A stretch of 32,589 bases of DNA from Lachnospiraceae bacterium. GTDB lineage: Bacteria > Bacillota > Clostridia > Lachnospirales > Lachnospiraceae. The stretch is from contig JAFXGP010000044.1 in NCBI GenBank assembly GCA_017521195.1, positions 1 to 32,589 of the forward strand. The letters are read 5' to 3'. Positions 25,478 through 32,589 of this stretch are shown here, in pieces; the first letter of the stretch is position 1, and each line of letters begins with the position of its first letter. Both the position numbers and the translations under genes were made by a program. A model generated the notes under the pieces. The model made no database searches and was not told the DNA's origin. It saw nothing but the letters and a program-made list of their open reading frames with translations.

Positions 25478-26689
25478 ATGAGAATCGTAGAAATAAATAC
25501 TGTGAATGGTACCGGAAGTACCGGAAAAATAGCTGTAGCATTATATCACATTGCAGAAAATGAAAATTATACTCCATACATTGCTTATGGTCGTGGTTCC
25601 TCCCCTGAAGATGTGAATAGTTATAAGATTGGTAACACTTTAGATTTTGGAATTCACGTTCTTTCCAATTTCTTCTGCGGCAACAGTGGTTTTGCTTCTA
25701 AAAATAACACAAAAAAATTCCTACTTTGGCTGGATAATATCAAACCGGATGTTCTTCACCTCCATAACCTACATGGTTTCTACATCCATGTGGGACTACT
25801 ATTTGATTATATTAAGAAACATGATATTCCGGTTGTATGGACACTTCATGATTGTTGGCCTTTTACCGGACAGTGTGCCTATTTTGATTATGCAAGATGT
25901 AATAAATGGAAAACACAATGCCATAACTGTCCTATTTACCGGAGTGATTATCCTTATTCACTTTTCAAGGATAACAGTAGACAAAATTATAAAAACAAAA
26001 AAAAAGCTTTTATCGGTGTGCCAAACATGATTATCACCACTCCCAGCCACTGGTTAGCTTCTCTGGTTCAAGATTCGTATTTAAAAGAATATCCTGTTAA
26101 AGTTATTCACAATGGGATCGATTTGAATCTGTTCAAACCAACAGATACATTTCTTACAGATGAGAAATACAAAAATAAAAAAATCCTTCTGGGGGTAGCA
26201 AATATATGGGATCGTCGAAAGGGATTAGATTATTTCCTTGAATTAGCTGAAATGATGGAAGATGAATTCCATATTGTTCTAATTGGTGTTTCAAAAAAAC
26301 AACAGGAAATGATATGCAAAAAATATTCCGATATAATTACTGCTATTACCAGAACCTCAAACCAAGCTGAATTGGTAGAATGGTATAACCATGCCTATGC
26401 ATTTATCAATCCCACACTGGAAGATAACTTCCCTACCACCAATCTGGAAGCTCTGGCCTGTGGTACACCTGTGATTACTTTTAACACCGGTGGCAGCCCA
26501 GAAAGTATCACTGAAGAATGTGGCATTGTAGTTGAAAAAGGGAATGTCCAGGAAATAAAAAATGCCATACTTTCTTTGGAAATGAATACTAATATTACAA
26601 GAGAAAATTGCCGGAAACAGGCGATGAAATTTGATAAAGATGTGCTGTTTAGAGATTACATGGAGTTGTATAAAGATATCGTAAGGTAA
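25478..26689 (+). CDS. GT4 family glycosyltransferase
   Basis: A 403-residue retaining GT-B glycosyltransferase and the only intact glycan gene on the plus strand. N-terminal domain: VNGTGSTGKIA phosphate/acceptor loop, LHLHNLHGFYI and the cysteine-containing TLHDCWPFTGQCAYF, then CNKWKTQCHNCP, typical of a capsule GT4 subgroup. C-terminal domain: NIWDRRKGLDYF and NPTLEDNFPTTNLEALACG, the E-x7-E donor-binding motif. GAGAGG lies 6-7 nt before the ATG. The stop codon is embedded in a 9-bp perfect inverted repeat (26686-26708). It adds one sugar to the repeat unit; donor unknown. Confidence 0.93.
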   Translation: MRIVEINTVNGTGSTGKIAVALYHIAENENYTPYIAYGRGSSPEDVNSYKIGNTLDFGIHVLSNFFCGNSGFASKNNTKKFLLWLDNIKPDVLHLHNLHGFYIHVGLLFDYIKKHDIPVVWTLHDCWPFTGQCAYFDYARCNKWKTQCHNCPIYRSDYPYSLFKDNSRQNYKNKKKAFIGVPNMIITTPSHWLASLVQDSYLKEYPVKVIHNGIDLNLFKPTDTFLTDEKYKNKKILLGVANIWDRRKGLDYFLELAEMMEDEFHIVLIGVSKKQQEMICKKYSDIITAITRTSNQAELVEWYNHAYAFINPTLEDNFPTTNLEALACGTPVITFNTGGSPESITEECGIVVEKGNVQEIKNAILSLEMNTNITRENCRKQAMKFDKDVLFRDYMELYKDIVR

Positions 26690-26708
26690 GCGCCTATTTG
26701 GCGCTTAC
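26686..26708. repeat. Perfect inverted repeat at the end of the GT4 gene
   Basis: GTAAGCGCC, a 5-nt spacer TATTT and GGCGCTTAC form a perfect 9-bp hairpin containing the GT4 stop codon. No U-tract follows, so it is a poor intrinsic terminator. Both arms start like the IS66 terminal repeat (GTAAGCG), suggesting two abutted transposon ends. On the minus strand a 21-codon open stretch (starting after a stop at 26758-26760 region and ending at 26695) reads protein-like but is too short to call. Confidence 0.7.
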
Positions 26709-26739
26709 ACTGTACATATCTTCGTAGTATTTCTGATAG

Positions 26740-27071
26740 TCACCGCTGGACAGACGAGATTATATATTGAATAATCAATTATTTGGCATATCACCTAGCC
26801 CTGTATGTCAACAATTTTCTACAAGAACAGTATATGGTTGTTTAAGACAAGATAGTCATATCATAGATTTTGGTACTAATTACAATCATGTAATGCAAAA
26901 CCCAGATAAAAACTTTTTATTAGAAAGATTAAGAAACAGCTTCCGTTTCGTTCCTGCTACATCCTCCGATAAATTCGACCACATCTACACCGATGACGAA
27001 TTATACAAAGCGTTTATCTTCCAAAAAAGTATATTGATGTAATTGAGGCAGTCATCAAAGAAAGAAAATAA
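26740..27071 (+). pseudogene. Decayed, frameshifted ORF remnant of unknown function
   Basis: An open frame from 26740 reads NQLFGISPSPVCQQFSTRTV, then HIIDFGTNYNHVMQNPDKN and SSDKFDHIYTDDELYKAFIF. It stops at 27042 after an A6 run. Adding one A at that run restores a sensible ending, KKYIDVIEAVIKERK, with a stop at 27069-27071, so a 1-nt deletion is likely. There is no ATG or ribosome binding site at the beginning (only a TTG at 26767), so the 5' end is missing as well. I do not recognise the family. It lies between the GT4 gene and the ubiquitin-domain gene, in a stretch that also shows transposon ends. Confidence 0.5.
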
Positions 27072-27112
27072 TACTATTTATTTATTTTATTTATGTTTTA
27101 TGGTAAACTTTG

Positions 27113-27118
27113 TATAAA
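27113..27118 (+). promoter_or_regulatory. Possible -10 element of the ubiquitin-domain gene
   Basis: TATAAA lies 22 nt before the ATG in a very A/T-rich leader; TTTATG 17 bp upstream is a weak -35. The start of transcription would fall close to the ribosome binding site, so the evidence is modest. Confidence 0.3.
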
Positions 27119-27140
27119 ATACAAAAGGAAAATAAAATCT

Positions 27141-28130
27141 ATGAAAAAAATATTGACAATGTTACTTAGCGTATGTATGTTAGTAACACTTATGCCAATG
27201 AGTGTAAGTGCAGCGCAGATATTTGTAAAAACTTTATCTGGGAAACATATAACACTTGAAGTTGAGCCTACAGACAGGATTGAGGATGTTAAGTCAAAGA
27301 TACAAGATAAGGAAAATATATCTCCAGAACAACAATATTTGTATTTTGCAGATAAGGAGTTGGAGGATGGCAACACTTTGCAGGATTATTCTATACAAAA
27401 AGATTCCACAATCATTCTGTGTATTAACTCAAGCATATCTCCTACTACTGTTGAAAATTATGATAAATATGCAGCAATGATGGGATTAGATTTCATACTT
27501 TCAACTGGTGGTTTTGAACTTTCATCTATCATGAATGGAACTGAAGTTCTTATAAGAGGGAATGATTATATAATGGATGACGAATCAAATACAATTACAA
27601 TTAATCAGAGTTACCTTACAGCACAACCAACAGGCAGCCTAACATTGATTTTTGACATGAGTGGTGGAGTTGACCCTATGGTAGCAATTACAATACTGGA
27701 TAGTACTCCATTACAGCCGGAGCCAGAACCTGCTCCTGTTCCTACTCCTACACCAAATCAAAATAACAATAATCATAGTGTAGGAGAAGAATATACAGTG
27801 GTAGAACCTCAATTACCAAAAGAAACTGAAGCACAAATTTTTACAAGAAAACTTTTAGAGAGAGTAGCTGCAGCAAAGAATAATGATAATCTTATTGTTG
27901 ATGCAACAATTTGGAATTCATTCAGTCAAAAAACGTTAAAAAATATTATGTCAAAAGAAGGTGTGTCATACACATTTTACTATAACTATAACAAGGAATT
28001 GTTTAAAGTATTCATTCCTGCTGACTTTATGTTCACAGAAGATTGTGAATGGTATGGACCACTTAAAATGGTTGCATTATTCGGAAAAACACCAGTAACA
28101 AAAGAAGAATTACATAAAGTAATTGACTAA
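27141..28130 (+). CDS. Secreted ubiquitin-domain protein with X2-type module
   Basis: A 329-residue exported protein. Residues 1-24/25 are a classical signal peptide ([19 protein letters not shown], then VSA-A). Residues 26-95 are a ubiquitin domain: [55 protein letters not shown]. By eye about 49 of 68 positions match eukaryotic ubiquitin, and all seven lysines (K6, 11, 27, 29, 33, 48, 63) are kept. R42, I44, G47, H68, V70, R72 and the C-terminal GG are changed or absent. Residues 97-188 resemble an X2 (CBM_X2) Ig-like module ([26 protein letters not shown]). A Pro/Asn linker (192-211) leads to an unrecognised domain (about 225-329) with WNSFSQKTL and [13 protein letters not shown]. No LPxTG or transmembrane anchor is visible. 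The ATG at 27141 is chosen because the signal peptide starts there; AAAGGA lies 11 nt before. Confidence 0.9.
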   Translation: MKKILTMLLSVCMLVTLMPMSVSAAQIFVKTLSGKHITLEVEPTDRIEDVKSKIQDKENISPEQQYLYFADKELEDGNTLQDYSIQKDSTIILCINSSISPTTVENYDKYAAMMGLDFILSTGGFELSSIMNGTEVLIRGNDYIMDDESNTITINQSYLTAQPTGSLTLIFDMSGGVDPMVAITILDSTPLQPEPEPAPVPTPTPNQNNNNHSVGEEYTVVEPQLPKETEAQIFTRKLLERVAAAKNNDNLIVDATIWNSFSQKTLKNIMSKEGVSYTFYYNYNKELFKVFIPADFMFTEDCEWYGPLKMVALFGKTPVTKEELHKVID

Positions 28131-28238
28131 TTATCAAAAGGCTATCCTTTCCGAAAAGATTGAATGTAAGCGACTAATAAAATAGTGCCTATCAAATTAA
28201 ATGGAGATGGATTATAATACCACCTCCAACAATAGTTT

Positions 28239-29833
28239 CTATTTACATTGTTCTTGTACGTCCGTTGACCAGGGCATTAAATCATCCAGTTCTTCTGGAT
28301 GTCTCTGCCACTCTTTACTTTGCATATACAAAAGCAAATGCCGGAGATACGCATAAACATTGAGACCATTCGCTTTAGCAGTCTCAATTAAGCTATATTG
28401 AGTATTCCGGCTTTCTTTGAGCCAGGGGGCTCTGCCGCACGAGAATATTCACTATATACTGCCGCAGATGCAGATGCTCCTTTTGGAGTGTCCGCAAAAA
28501 GCCAGTTTTTACGTCCCACAGTAAAAGGACGAATGGCATTTTCTGCTGCATTGTTTGATAACGAACATCTTCCATCAAGAAGATAGTTCTCCATATATGG
28601 TTTTTGATTCTGTGCATAAGTAATTGCTTTTCCAAGAGCAGAACCTTTTAATGCATTTATAGAATCAAGCCAACACCAAAAAGCCTCAAGAATCGGTTTT
28701 TCCAGTTCGAGATGCTTACAGAATCTTTCTTCAAAAGATAGGTCTTTTAGGTTGTCCTCTATGGCAAAGAGTTTATTGCAGTATTGAAGTCCTATTTCAG
28801 CGCTGGTGAGTCCGGCATCTTTGGCCTTCTTTGCAGGAATTGCTTCTACAAACTTTCGCCTCAGATGGGCCCAGCAACCTATACGGGTAATACCACTTAA
28901 CTTGTTGTATCCGGAATACCCATCGGAATGAACATATCCATGGAAATCTTTTAGGTAAGTGGCAGCATGATTGCCGTTTCTGGAAGGTTGGTAATCGAAA
29001 AGAATGATTGGATTCTTTCCATCATTACCACTTCGGTATAACCACATGTATGATTTCGTTTGTGGCTGTTTCCCTTCTTCTTTGAGAACCTGGACAGGAG
29101 TTTCATCACAGTGGATAACATCCCGTTTCATAAGTTCTTTTCGTAGATGATTTACAACAGGAATTAAATGATCCTCGCTACTACGGATAATCCAGTTGGC
29201 CATGGTAGAACGGCTAAGTCCAATACCGATTTGTTCCCCGTCCTTTTCCTGTCTGTACAACGGAACACTGTTTACGTATTTCTGGTACATAACACGGGCA
29301 ACAGAACTTGGAGATGCAAGTGAATGATTCAATACGGATTTAGGAACATTAGCCTTTTGAATAAAAGGTTTGCCACTATGTTTACAGGCAGGACATTCAC
29401 ATGCCTGTCTCATATACCGGATGATTTTTACCTGGGCTGGAATATATTCCAATTCATCACGTACTTTGACAAAGCCGATTTCTTTGAGTGTAGAGCCGCA
29501 CTGTTTACAGAACATGTCATCAGGATGAACCAGACATGGGAATTCTTCCACCGGAAGATCTTTTAATAATTCTTCCCGTTTAGTTTTAGAATTCTTTTTA
29601 TAGTAACATCCTTTTCGTTCGATAAGTGGCTCAGAAACATCAGCATTTGCTTCTACTTCAGCTTCATTAAAAAGAGACAGTTGTCCTTCGAGTTGCGAAG
29701 AAGTTTTTTCACTGGATGATCCAAACTTTTACTTACGAAGTAAAAGAAGCATTTCGGTGAGATTACTTACCTGATTCTGTAAGTCCATTATGGTGTTTTC
29801 AAGGTGCTTAATATAGGCATCCTTTTCGTTCAT
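28239..29833 (-). pseudogene. tnpC: IS66 transposase TnpC, disrupted by a nonsense codon and a miniature insertion
   Basis: The reading begins at the ATG 29831-29833 with a leucine-rich coiled coil (HLENTIMDLQNQVSNLTEML). It is broken at codon 35 by TAA (29729-29731) in the place where relatives read LRKxKFGSSSEKT. The rest is open: zinc-finger CKQCGS and CECPACKHS, catalytic DDE pieces IHCDETPVQV, HSDGYSGY and NNAAENAIRPF. Near the end, 53 bp plus a 6-bp duplication at 28393-28457 shift the frame. Without it the protein would continue LIETAKANGLNVYAYLRHLL to the native stop TAG at 28239-28241. Reconstructed length is about 511 residues, normal for IS66. The enzyme cannot be functional as written. 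Confidence 0.92.
28393..28457. repeat. 53-bp miniature insertion with terminal inverted repeats and 6-bp target duplication
   Basis: Inside tnpC a 53-bp segment (28399-28451) is flanked by a perfect direct repeat CTATAT (28393-28398 and 28452-28457). Its ends are imperfect inverted repeats: TGAGTATTC at the left, TGAATATTC read inward from the right (8 of 9). The interior contains a GAGCC/GGCTC hairpin and is richer in G+C than the host gene. Removal of 59 bp exactly restores the transposase frame. It has the anatomy of a very small MITE; no second copy was noticed in this window. Confidence 0.8.
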
Positions 29834-29836
29834 TTA

Positions 29837-29875
29837 TGGTATAATTCCTTTGCTTTTTATACTCTAATTATACCA
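29837..29875 (-). promoter_or_regulatory. Inverted repeat covering the tnpC ribosome binding site
   Basis: A perfect 10-bp inverted repeat TGGTATAATT ... AATTATACCA spans the leader just before the tnpC ATG. On the minus strand its upstream arm is also an extended -10 (TGGTATAAT), and its downstream arm abuts AAAGG, the likely ribosome binding site. In a longer transcript the hairpin could restrain tnpC translation; in a short transcript starting within it, it would not form. Confidence 0.45.
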
Positions 29876-29925
29876 CAAAACATGCGAAAAACCCAGTAAA
29901 ATCAAGGCTTTTGGAATATTTATAA

Positions 29926-30281
29926 CTAACAAAAATCAGCCTTTTGCGCCGGTTTGATAGATTGTTTTTGTTCTATCTGAAGACCTTCCATCAGCCATCG
30001 GAATTGCTGCCGGGTAATAGGTTTTACTTCCGATTTATCTTTAGGCATTTGAAGGAGCCGTTTTCTAAACGTTTATAGAGAAGAACAAATCCGTCACCTT
30101 CCCAGAGAAGAGCCTTCATACGGGTTCTGTTTCTTCCGCAAAAAAGAAACAGGGTGTTGGAAAAAGGATCCAGTTGAAACTGTTGCTGTACTATGGCAGC
30201 TAATCCATCTATGGATTTTCGCATGTCCGTATAACCACATGCGATATAAATATTTTCAGCAACAGTAATATCGCCTAGCAT
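29926..30281 (-). pseudogene. tnpB: IS66 accessory protein TnpB, frameshifted
   Basis: The frame starts MLGDITVAENIYIACGYTDM and continues RKSIDGLAAIVQQQF, GRNRTRMKALLWEGDGFVLL and YKRLENGSFK, the standard TnpB (PF05717) sequence. It then departs into an early stop at 30024. Inserting one G near 30044-30047 (AAATGCC to AAATGGCC) restores WPKDKSEVKPITRQQFRWLM and a native end at 29926-29928, giving about 118 residues, the family norm. Thus a 1-nt deletion has inactivated it. It overlaps tnpA by 7 nt, as usual in this family. TnpB is required for IS66 transposition. Confidence 0.9.
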
Positions 30282-30637
30282 ATACTCTGCAGGGCCAGAA
30301 GCACTGCCTGAATGGTCTGCTGGCTGGTGCCTTCCCTGATTTCAAGTGTTGCCTGGGGAAGTTTTATAATAACAGCGGCCCTGGTATCAGGTATAGGAGT
30401 GGTTACTTCCAGTTTTTGAAACACTGCAGGTTTAGTCTCTTCTAAAGTTATTGGTACAGGAAGCTTTGAAAGTTCTTCCTCTCGTATCTTTTTAAGATAG
30501 TAGTAATAAGTCTGCTCCCTAAATCCGTGTTGGGTACACCAAGTTCGAACAGGAAGACCACTTTGTTGACATTCCATAATTAATTTTTTCCATTGTTCGC
30601 GTCGGAACTGAACTTTGGCTTTTGTAACCTGATCCAT
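30275..30637 (-). CDS. tnpA: IS66 accessory protein TnpA
   Basis: A 120-residue small DNA-binding protein of IS66 elements. The N-terminal half has REQWKKLIMECQQSGLPVRT and WCTQHGFREQTYYYYLKKIR, the helix-turn-helix typical of this family. The C-terminal part, AAVIIKLPQATLEIREGTS and IQAVLLALQSIC, is the conserved tail. GGAGG with 8-nt spacing selects the ATG at 30635-30637 over an in-frame ATG 15 nt upstream. It is the only undamaged gene of the element. Confidence 0.92.
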   Translation of the reverse strand: MDQVTKAKVQFRREQWKKLIMECQQSGLPVRTWCTQHGFREQTYYYYLKKIREEELSKLPVPITLEETKPAVFQKLEVTTPIPDTRAAVIIKLPQATLEIREGTSQQTIQAVLLALQSIC

Positions 30638-30879
30638 AATAATTGCCTCCATTTTAGTCTAATAACTTGAAAAACTATAACTCAAAAAACTCTAAAGTTA
30701 TATGGAGACTATTATCTCATGGATTATAACTGTGCCGAAAGGCATCATTTTATTAATCGCTTACAATGAACTAAAACCACATCCTCAAAACAGTTATTAT
30801 TTTTATGATATGAAGGGTGATACATGGTAAGCGGCTTAATAGTCAAGATGCTCATGTTTGAACGATTACTTTAAAACGT

Positions 30880-30907
30880 AAAAATGGAGTGGTTCAAATC
30901 CACTCCA
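30880..30907 (-). terminator. Intrinsic terminator after the ImmA/IrrE-type gene
   Basis: Minus-strand RNA forms a perfect 8-bp stem TGGAGTGG / CCACTCCA with a 7-nt loop followed by a U run, 12 nt after the stop codon at 30919. A further IS66-end-like sequence, GTAAGCGGCTTAATA, lies nearby at 30827-30841. Confidence 0.8.
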
Positions 30908-30918
30908 AAACTATGCAC

Positions 30919-31554
30919 TTATTTTTTTAATTCGTAAACCTCTTTAATTCGACGCAATGCAATCAGTTCACTCACTCCATATATTTTACAAAGACTTCTG
31001 ACTATCGCTACACGCTTTTTGGAAGATTCCTTCGTATAATTATTATTTTTCAAATAATTATACACTGAATCCAAAGGCATCAACAATGCAGCTGCTGTAT
31101 AATCAGCCACCTGTTCAACCAATGGCTTATTTCCCCCATCCGGTCTTGCATTTGGAACGGGGTCATTATTAATTAAATGAGCACACTCATGAGCCAAAAT
31201 GAACATTCTTTCTTCAGCTGTCAAACCATTCTTATACGTAACAACCATCTCGCCATTCACATTCGGTTCACTTAATCGCGCTTGCCCTGCTATCCCCTCT
31301 TCACTTCCACCTTCTTTCACTTTTAATATCTTAGCAATTTCTAAAATTGATTCACCAATTTGCATTTGATTTTCTTCCAAAAAAATCTTAATCTTCTGCT
31401 CTGCCACCTGCATTTGTTCAAGTGAAATATCTAATTTAATTTTATTATTAAATTCATCTCTCACAACTTTACGAGTTATAAAATTAGATAAAATTATTAC
31501 CATCAAACAAATAAATAGAAATAAAGATAGGTACAAATATACATTCATTTTCAT
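30919..31554 (-). CDS. Membrane-anchored ImmA/IrrE-family metallopeptidase
   Basis: A 211-residue protein with one N-terminal transmembrane helix (about 5-26), a linker, and a zinc peptidase domain: MFILAHECAHLINNDPV carries H122-E-x-x-H126, and EQVADYTAAALLMP supplies the downstream metal ligand E147. The family (PF06114) includes ImmA, which cleaves a phage or ICE repressor, and IrrE. These often act in mobile-element regulation or toxin-antitoxin-like systems. A membrane anchor is less usual and may tie it to its neighbour, a small membrane protein encoded 13 nt upstream. A GGGGTGA ribosome binding site precedes the ATG. No XRE repressor partner is adjacent. Confidence 0.85.
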   Translation of the reverse strand: MKMNVYLYLSLFLFICLMVIILSNFITRKVVRDEFNNKIKLDISLEQMQVAEQKIKIFLEENQMQIGESILEIAKILKVKEGGSEEGIAGQARLSEPNVNGEMVVTYKNGLTAEERMFILAHECAHLINNDPVPNARPDGGNKPLVEQVADYTAAALLMPLDSVYNYLKNNNYTKESSKKRVAIVRSLCKIYGVSELIALRRIKEVYELKK

Positions 31555-31567
31555 TTCACCCCATTTC

Positions 31568-32023
31568 TTATGCAGAAACCAATTTTTTTAATTCTATATC
31601 TTTTACAAAACATGCACCAATATCTAGAAACGATACTAAAACAGTTCCAAAATATACACATAATATCCAGTCACACCGACATGCCGTTGTTTGGGTTATC
31701 ATTATACAAATAATCACAACCAAACAATACGTTGCAACGATGCTAGTCATAAACAACATAAAAAATAACTTTGTATTTCGAATTGATTTTTGTTCTTCCC
31801 ATCGGTTAGCACCGTCATATATACAATTAAGAGCACTAATTAAAATACTTATATAACAATATATTGCTGATATATTATCATTTTCTGGGAACGCAACTAA
31901 ACTAACTGCTGTAATTGTAACCGGAATTATTATATAAAATACTAAATAAGCAATCCCATCACCTTTTTTCATATTGAAGATATTATTCTTCAAAAGAATT
32001 TCTGAAACATTTATCTTTTGCAT
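31568..32023 (-). CDS. Small hypothetical membrane protein upstream of the metallopeptidase
   Basis: A 151-residue protein with four predicted transmembrane helices (roughly 24-44, 51-69, 86-108 and 119-139). It has a short cytoplasmic N-terminus (MQKINVSEILLKNNIF) and a CRCDW motif between the last two helices. I do not recognise a family. It is the first gene of a two-gene unit with the ImmA/IrrE-type peptidase. A purine-rich GAGAGAG lies about 10 nt before the ATG, and a TATAAT hexamer at 32078-32083 on the minus strand is a possible -10. The pair could be a signalling or toxin-antidote module; that is conjecture. Confidence 0.65.
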   Translation of the reverse strand: MQKINVSEILLKNNIFNMKKGDGIAYLVFYIIIPVTITAVSLVAFPENDNISAIYCYISILISALNCIYDGANRWEEQKSIRNTKLFFMLFMTSIVATYCLVVIICIMITQTTACRCDWILCVYFGTVLVSFLDIGACFVKDIELKKLVSA

Positions 32024-32213
32024 ATTTTTTCAACTCTCTCTAATAAGATCAGTAGACTACATATATTTCTATCTTTGATTATACAATATATATAATTTGC
32101 CACCTTTATATATAATATCTTCTCATTATTTCACATTTTTAGCAAAGGTCTACAGTTCTAATTACAATTACCTTTTGTTCCTGCTTTATTCTATTTGAAT
32201 TTTCCAGTATATC

Positions 32214-32589
32214 TTACAGCCCTTCGGCAACCTCTACCAAATACTGTCCGTATTCTGTTTTCATCAAAGGTTCTGCCAGTTTTAATAACTGTTCTTTATT
32301 AATAAATCCTCTCTTATATGCAATTTCTTCAATACAGGATACATATAATCCCTGTCTCTTCTGGAATGCTTCCACGAAGTTAGCTGCTTCCAATAAAGAA
32401 TCATGATTTCCGGTATCTAACCATGCGAATCCACGTCCCATAGTTTCTACACGAAGTTTACCTTTTTCAAGGTATGCATTGTTAACTGCTGTGATTTCGA
32501 TTTCACCACGGGCAGAAGGTTTTACATTCTTAGCAATTTCTACTACATCATTATCATAGAAGTAAAGACCCGGTACCGCATAATTACTC
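32214..32589 (-). CDS. rfbA: Glucose-1-phosphate thymidylyltransferase (C-terminal part)
   Basis: The frame is open to the right edge and encodes 125 residues ending the protein: [35 protein letters not shown], then [20 protein letters not shown] and a helical C-terminus ending VEVAEGL. These are hallmarks of RfbA/RmlA, which makes dTDP-glucose, the first step towards dTDP-rhamnose and related sugars. The N-terminal nucleotide-binding part lies outside the window. There is no clear terminator in the 190 bp downstream, which I read as noncoding. It probably belongs to a dTDP-sugar operon to the right that feeds the glycan locus. Confidence 0.95.
   Translation of the reverse strand, partial: SNYAVPGLYFYDNDVVEIAKNVKPSARGEIEITAVNNAYLEKGKLRVETMGRGFAWLDTGNHDSLLEAANFVEAFQKRQGLYVSCIEEIAYKRGFINKEQLLKLAEPLMKTEYGQYLVEVAEGL

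Larger units (their letters stand above)
28166..30764 (-). mobile_element. IS66-family insertion sequence, inactivated
   Basis: A 2599-bp element bounded by inverted repeats: the left end begins GTAAGCGACTAATAAAAT, the right end read inward GTAAGCGATTAATAAAAT, and similarity continues through TGCC. It carries the IS66 gene order tnpA-tnpB-tnpC on the minus strand. Only tnpA is intact. The expected 8-bp target duplication is not seen (flanks GATTGAAT and AATGAACT), so the ends have diverged, or the element has recombined since insertion. Confidence 0.92.

Noticed and set aside
30885-30907. Sequence resembling a tRNA T-arm (GGTTCAAATCC in a 7-nt loop), possibly a tRNA 3' end or att site
   Set aside because: No anticodon or D arm lies on either side, the stem continues to 8 bp, and a U run follows on the minus strand; it is better explained as the terminator of the ImmA/IrrE-type gene.
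1-32589. CRISPR array, prophage structural genes, rRNA or complete tRNA genes
   Set aside because: No regularly spaced repeats, no phage structural proteins, and no cloverleaf or rRNA sequence recognised anywhere in the window.

Overview
This window looks like a chromosomal segment of a low-GC, Gram-positive Clostridia-type bacterium, most likely a gut Lachnospiraceae; this is inferred, not proven. The evidence is the rpmG-secE-nusG order, AGGAGG-type ribosome binding sites, AT-rich intergenic DNA with good sigma-A promoters, and a large surface-glycan locus. Nearly every gene is on the minus strand, so the locus reads from right to left.

Layout from left to right. 1-753: the housekeeping rpmG-secE-nusG operon with a clear promoter; nusG is cut by the window edge. 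809-26689: a cell-surface polysaccharide locus. It holds UDP-glucose dehydrogenase and a UDP-glucuronate-4-epimerase-type enzyme (uronic acid precursors), a WecG/TagA-type glycosyltransferase, two GT2 enzymes, one GT4 enzyme, and several GT-C-like or otherwise polytopic membrane proteins. It also holds three separate MBOAT O-acyltransferase genes, each directly followed by an SGNH-type membrane-anchored partner; this is the usual machinery for acetylating exported glycans. A fourth SGNH (GDSL) protein sits with a VTC-domain protein, a DUF4956 membrane protein and a CotH-type kinase, a recurring gene neighbourhood. An orphan FliD-like (flagellar cap) protein and an XRE-type regulator lie at the left end. 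Internal terminators and promoters (around 24.1, 21.6, 18.85, 14.7 and 4.65 kb) divide the locus into several transcription units.

26690-32213: an accessory island between the glycan genes and rfbA. It contains a decayed, frameshifted ORF, then the most striking gene of the window at 27141-28130. That gene encodes a secreted protein whose mature N-terminus is a ubiquitin domain, followed by an X2-type Ig-like module, a proline-rich linker and a C-terminal domain I do not recognise. Next comes an IS66-family element that is dead: tnpC has a nonsense codon and a 53-bp miniature insertion with a 6-bp target duplication, and tnpB has a 1-nt frameshift. Last is a two-gene unit for an ImmA/IrrE-type membrane metallopeptidase and a small membrane protein. 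32214-32589: the 3' end of rfbA (glucose-1-phosphate thymidylyltransferase), suggesting that dTDP-sugar genes continue to the right.

Taken together, the glycan genes make and export a uronic-acid-containing surface polymer and decorate it by acylation. The island between rfbA and the glycosyltransferases appears to be a site of turnover that acquired a eukaryote-like ubiquitin fusion.
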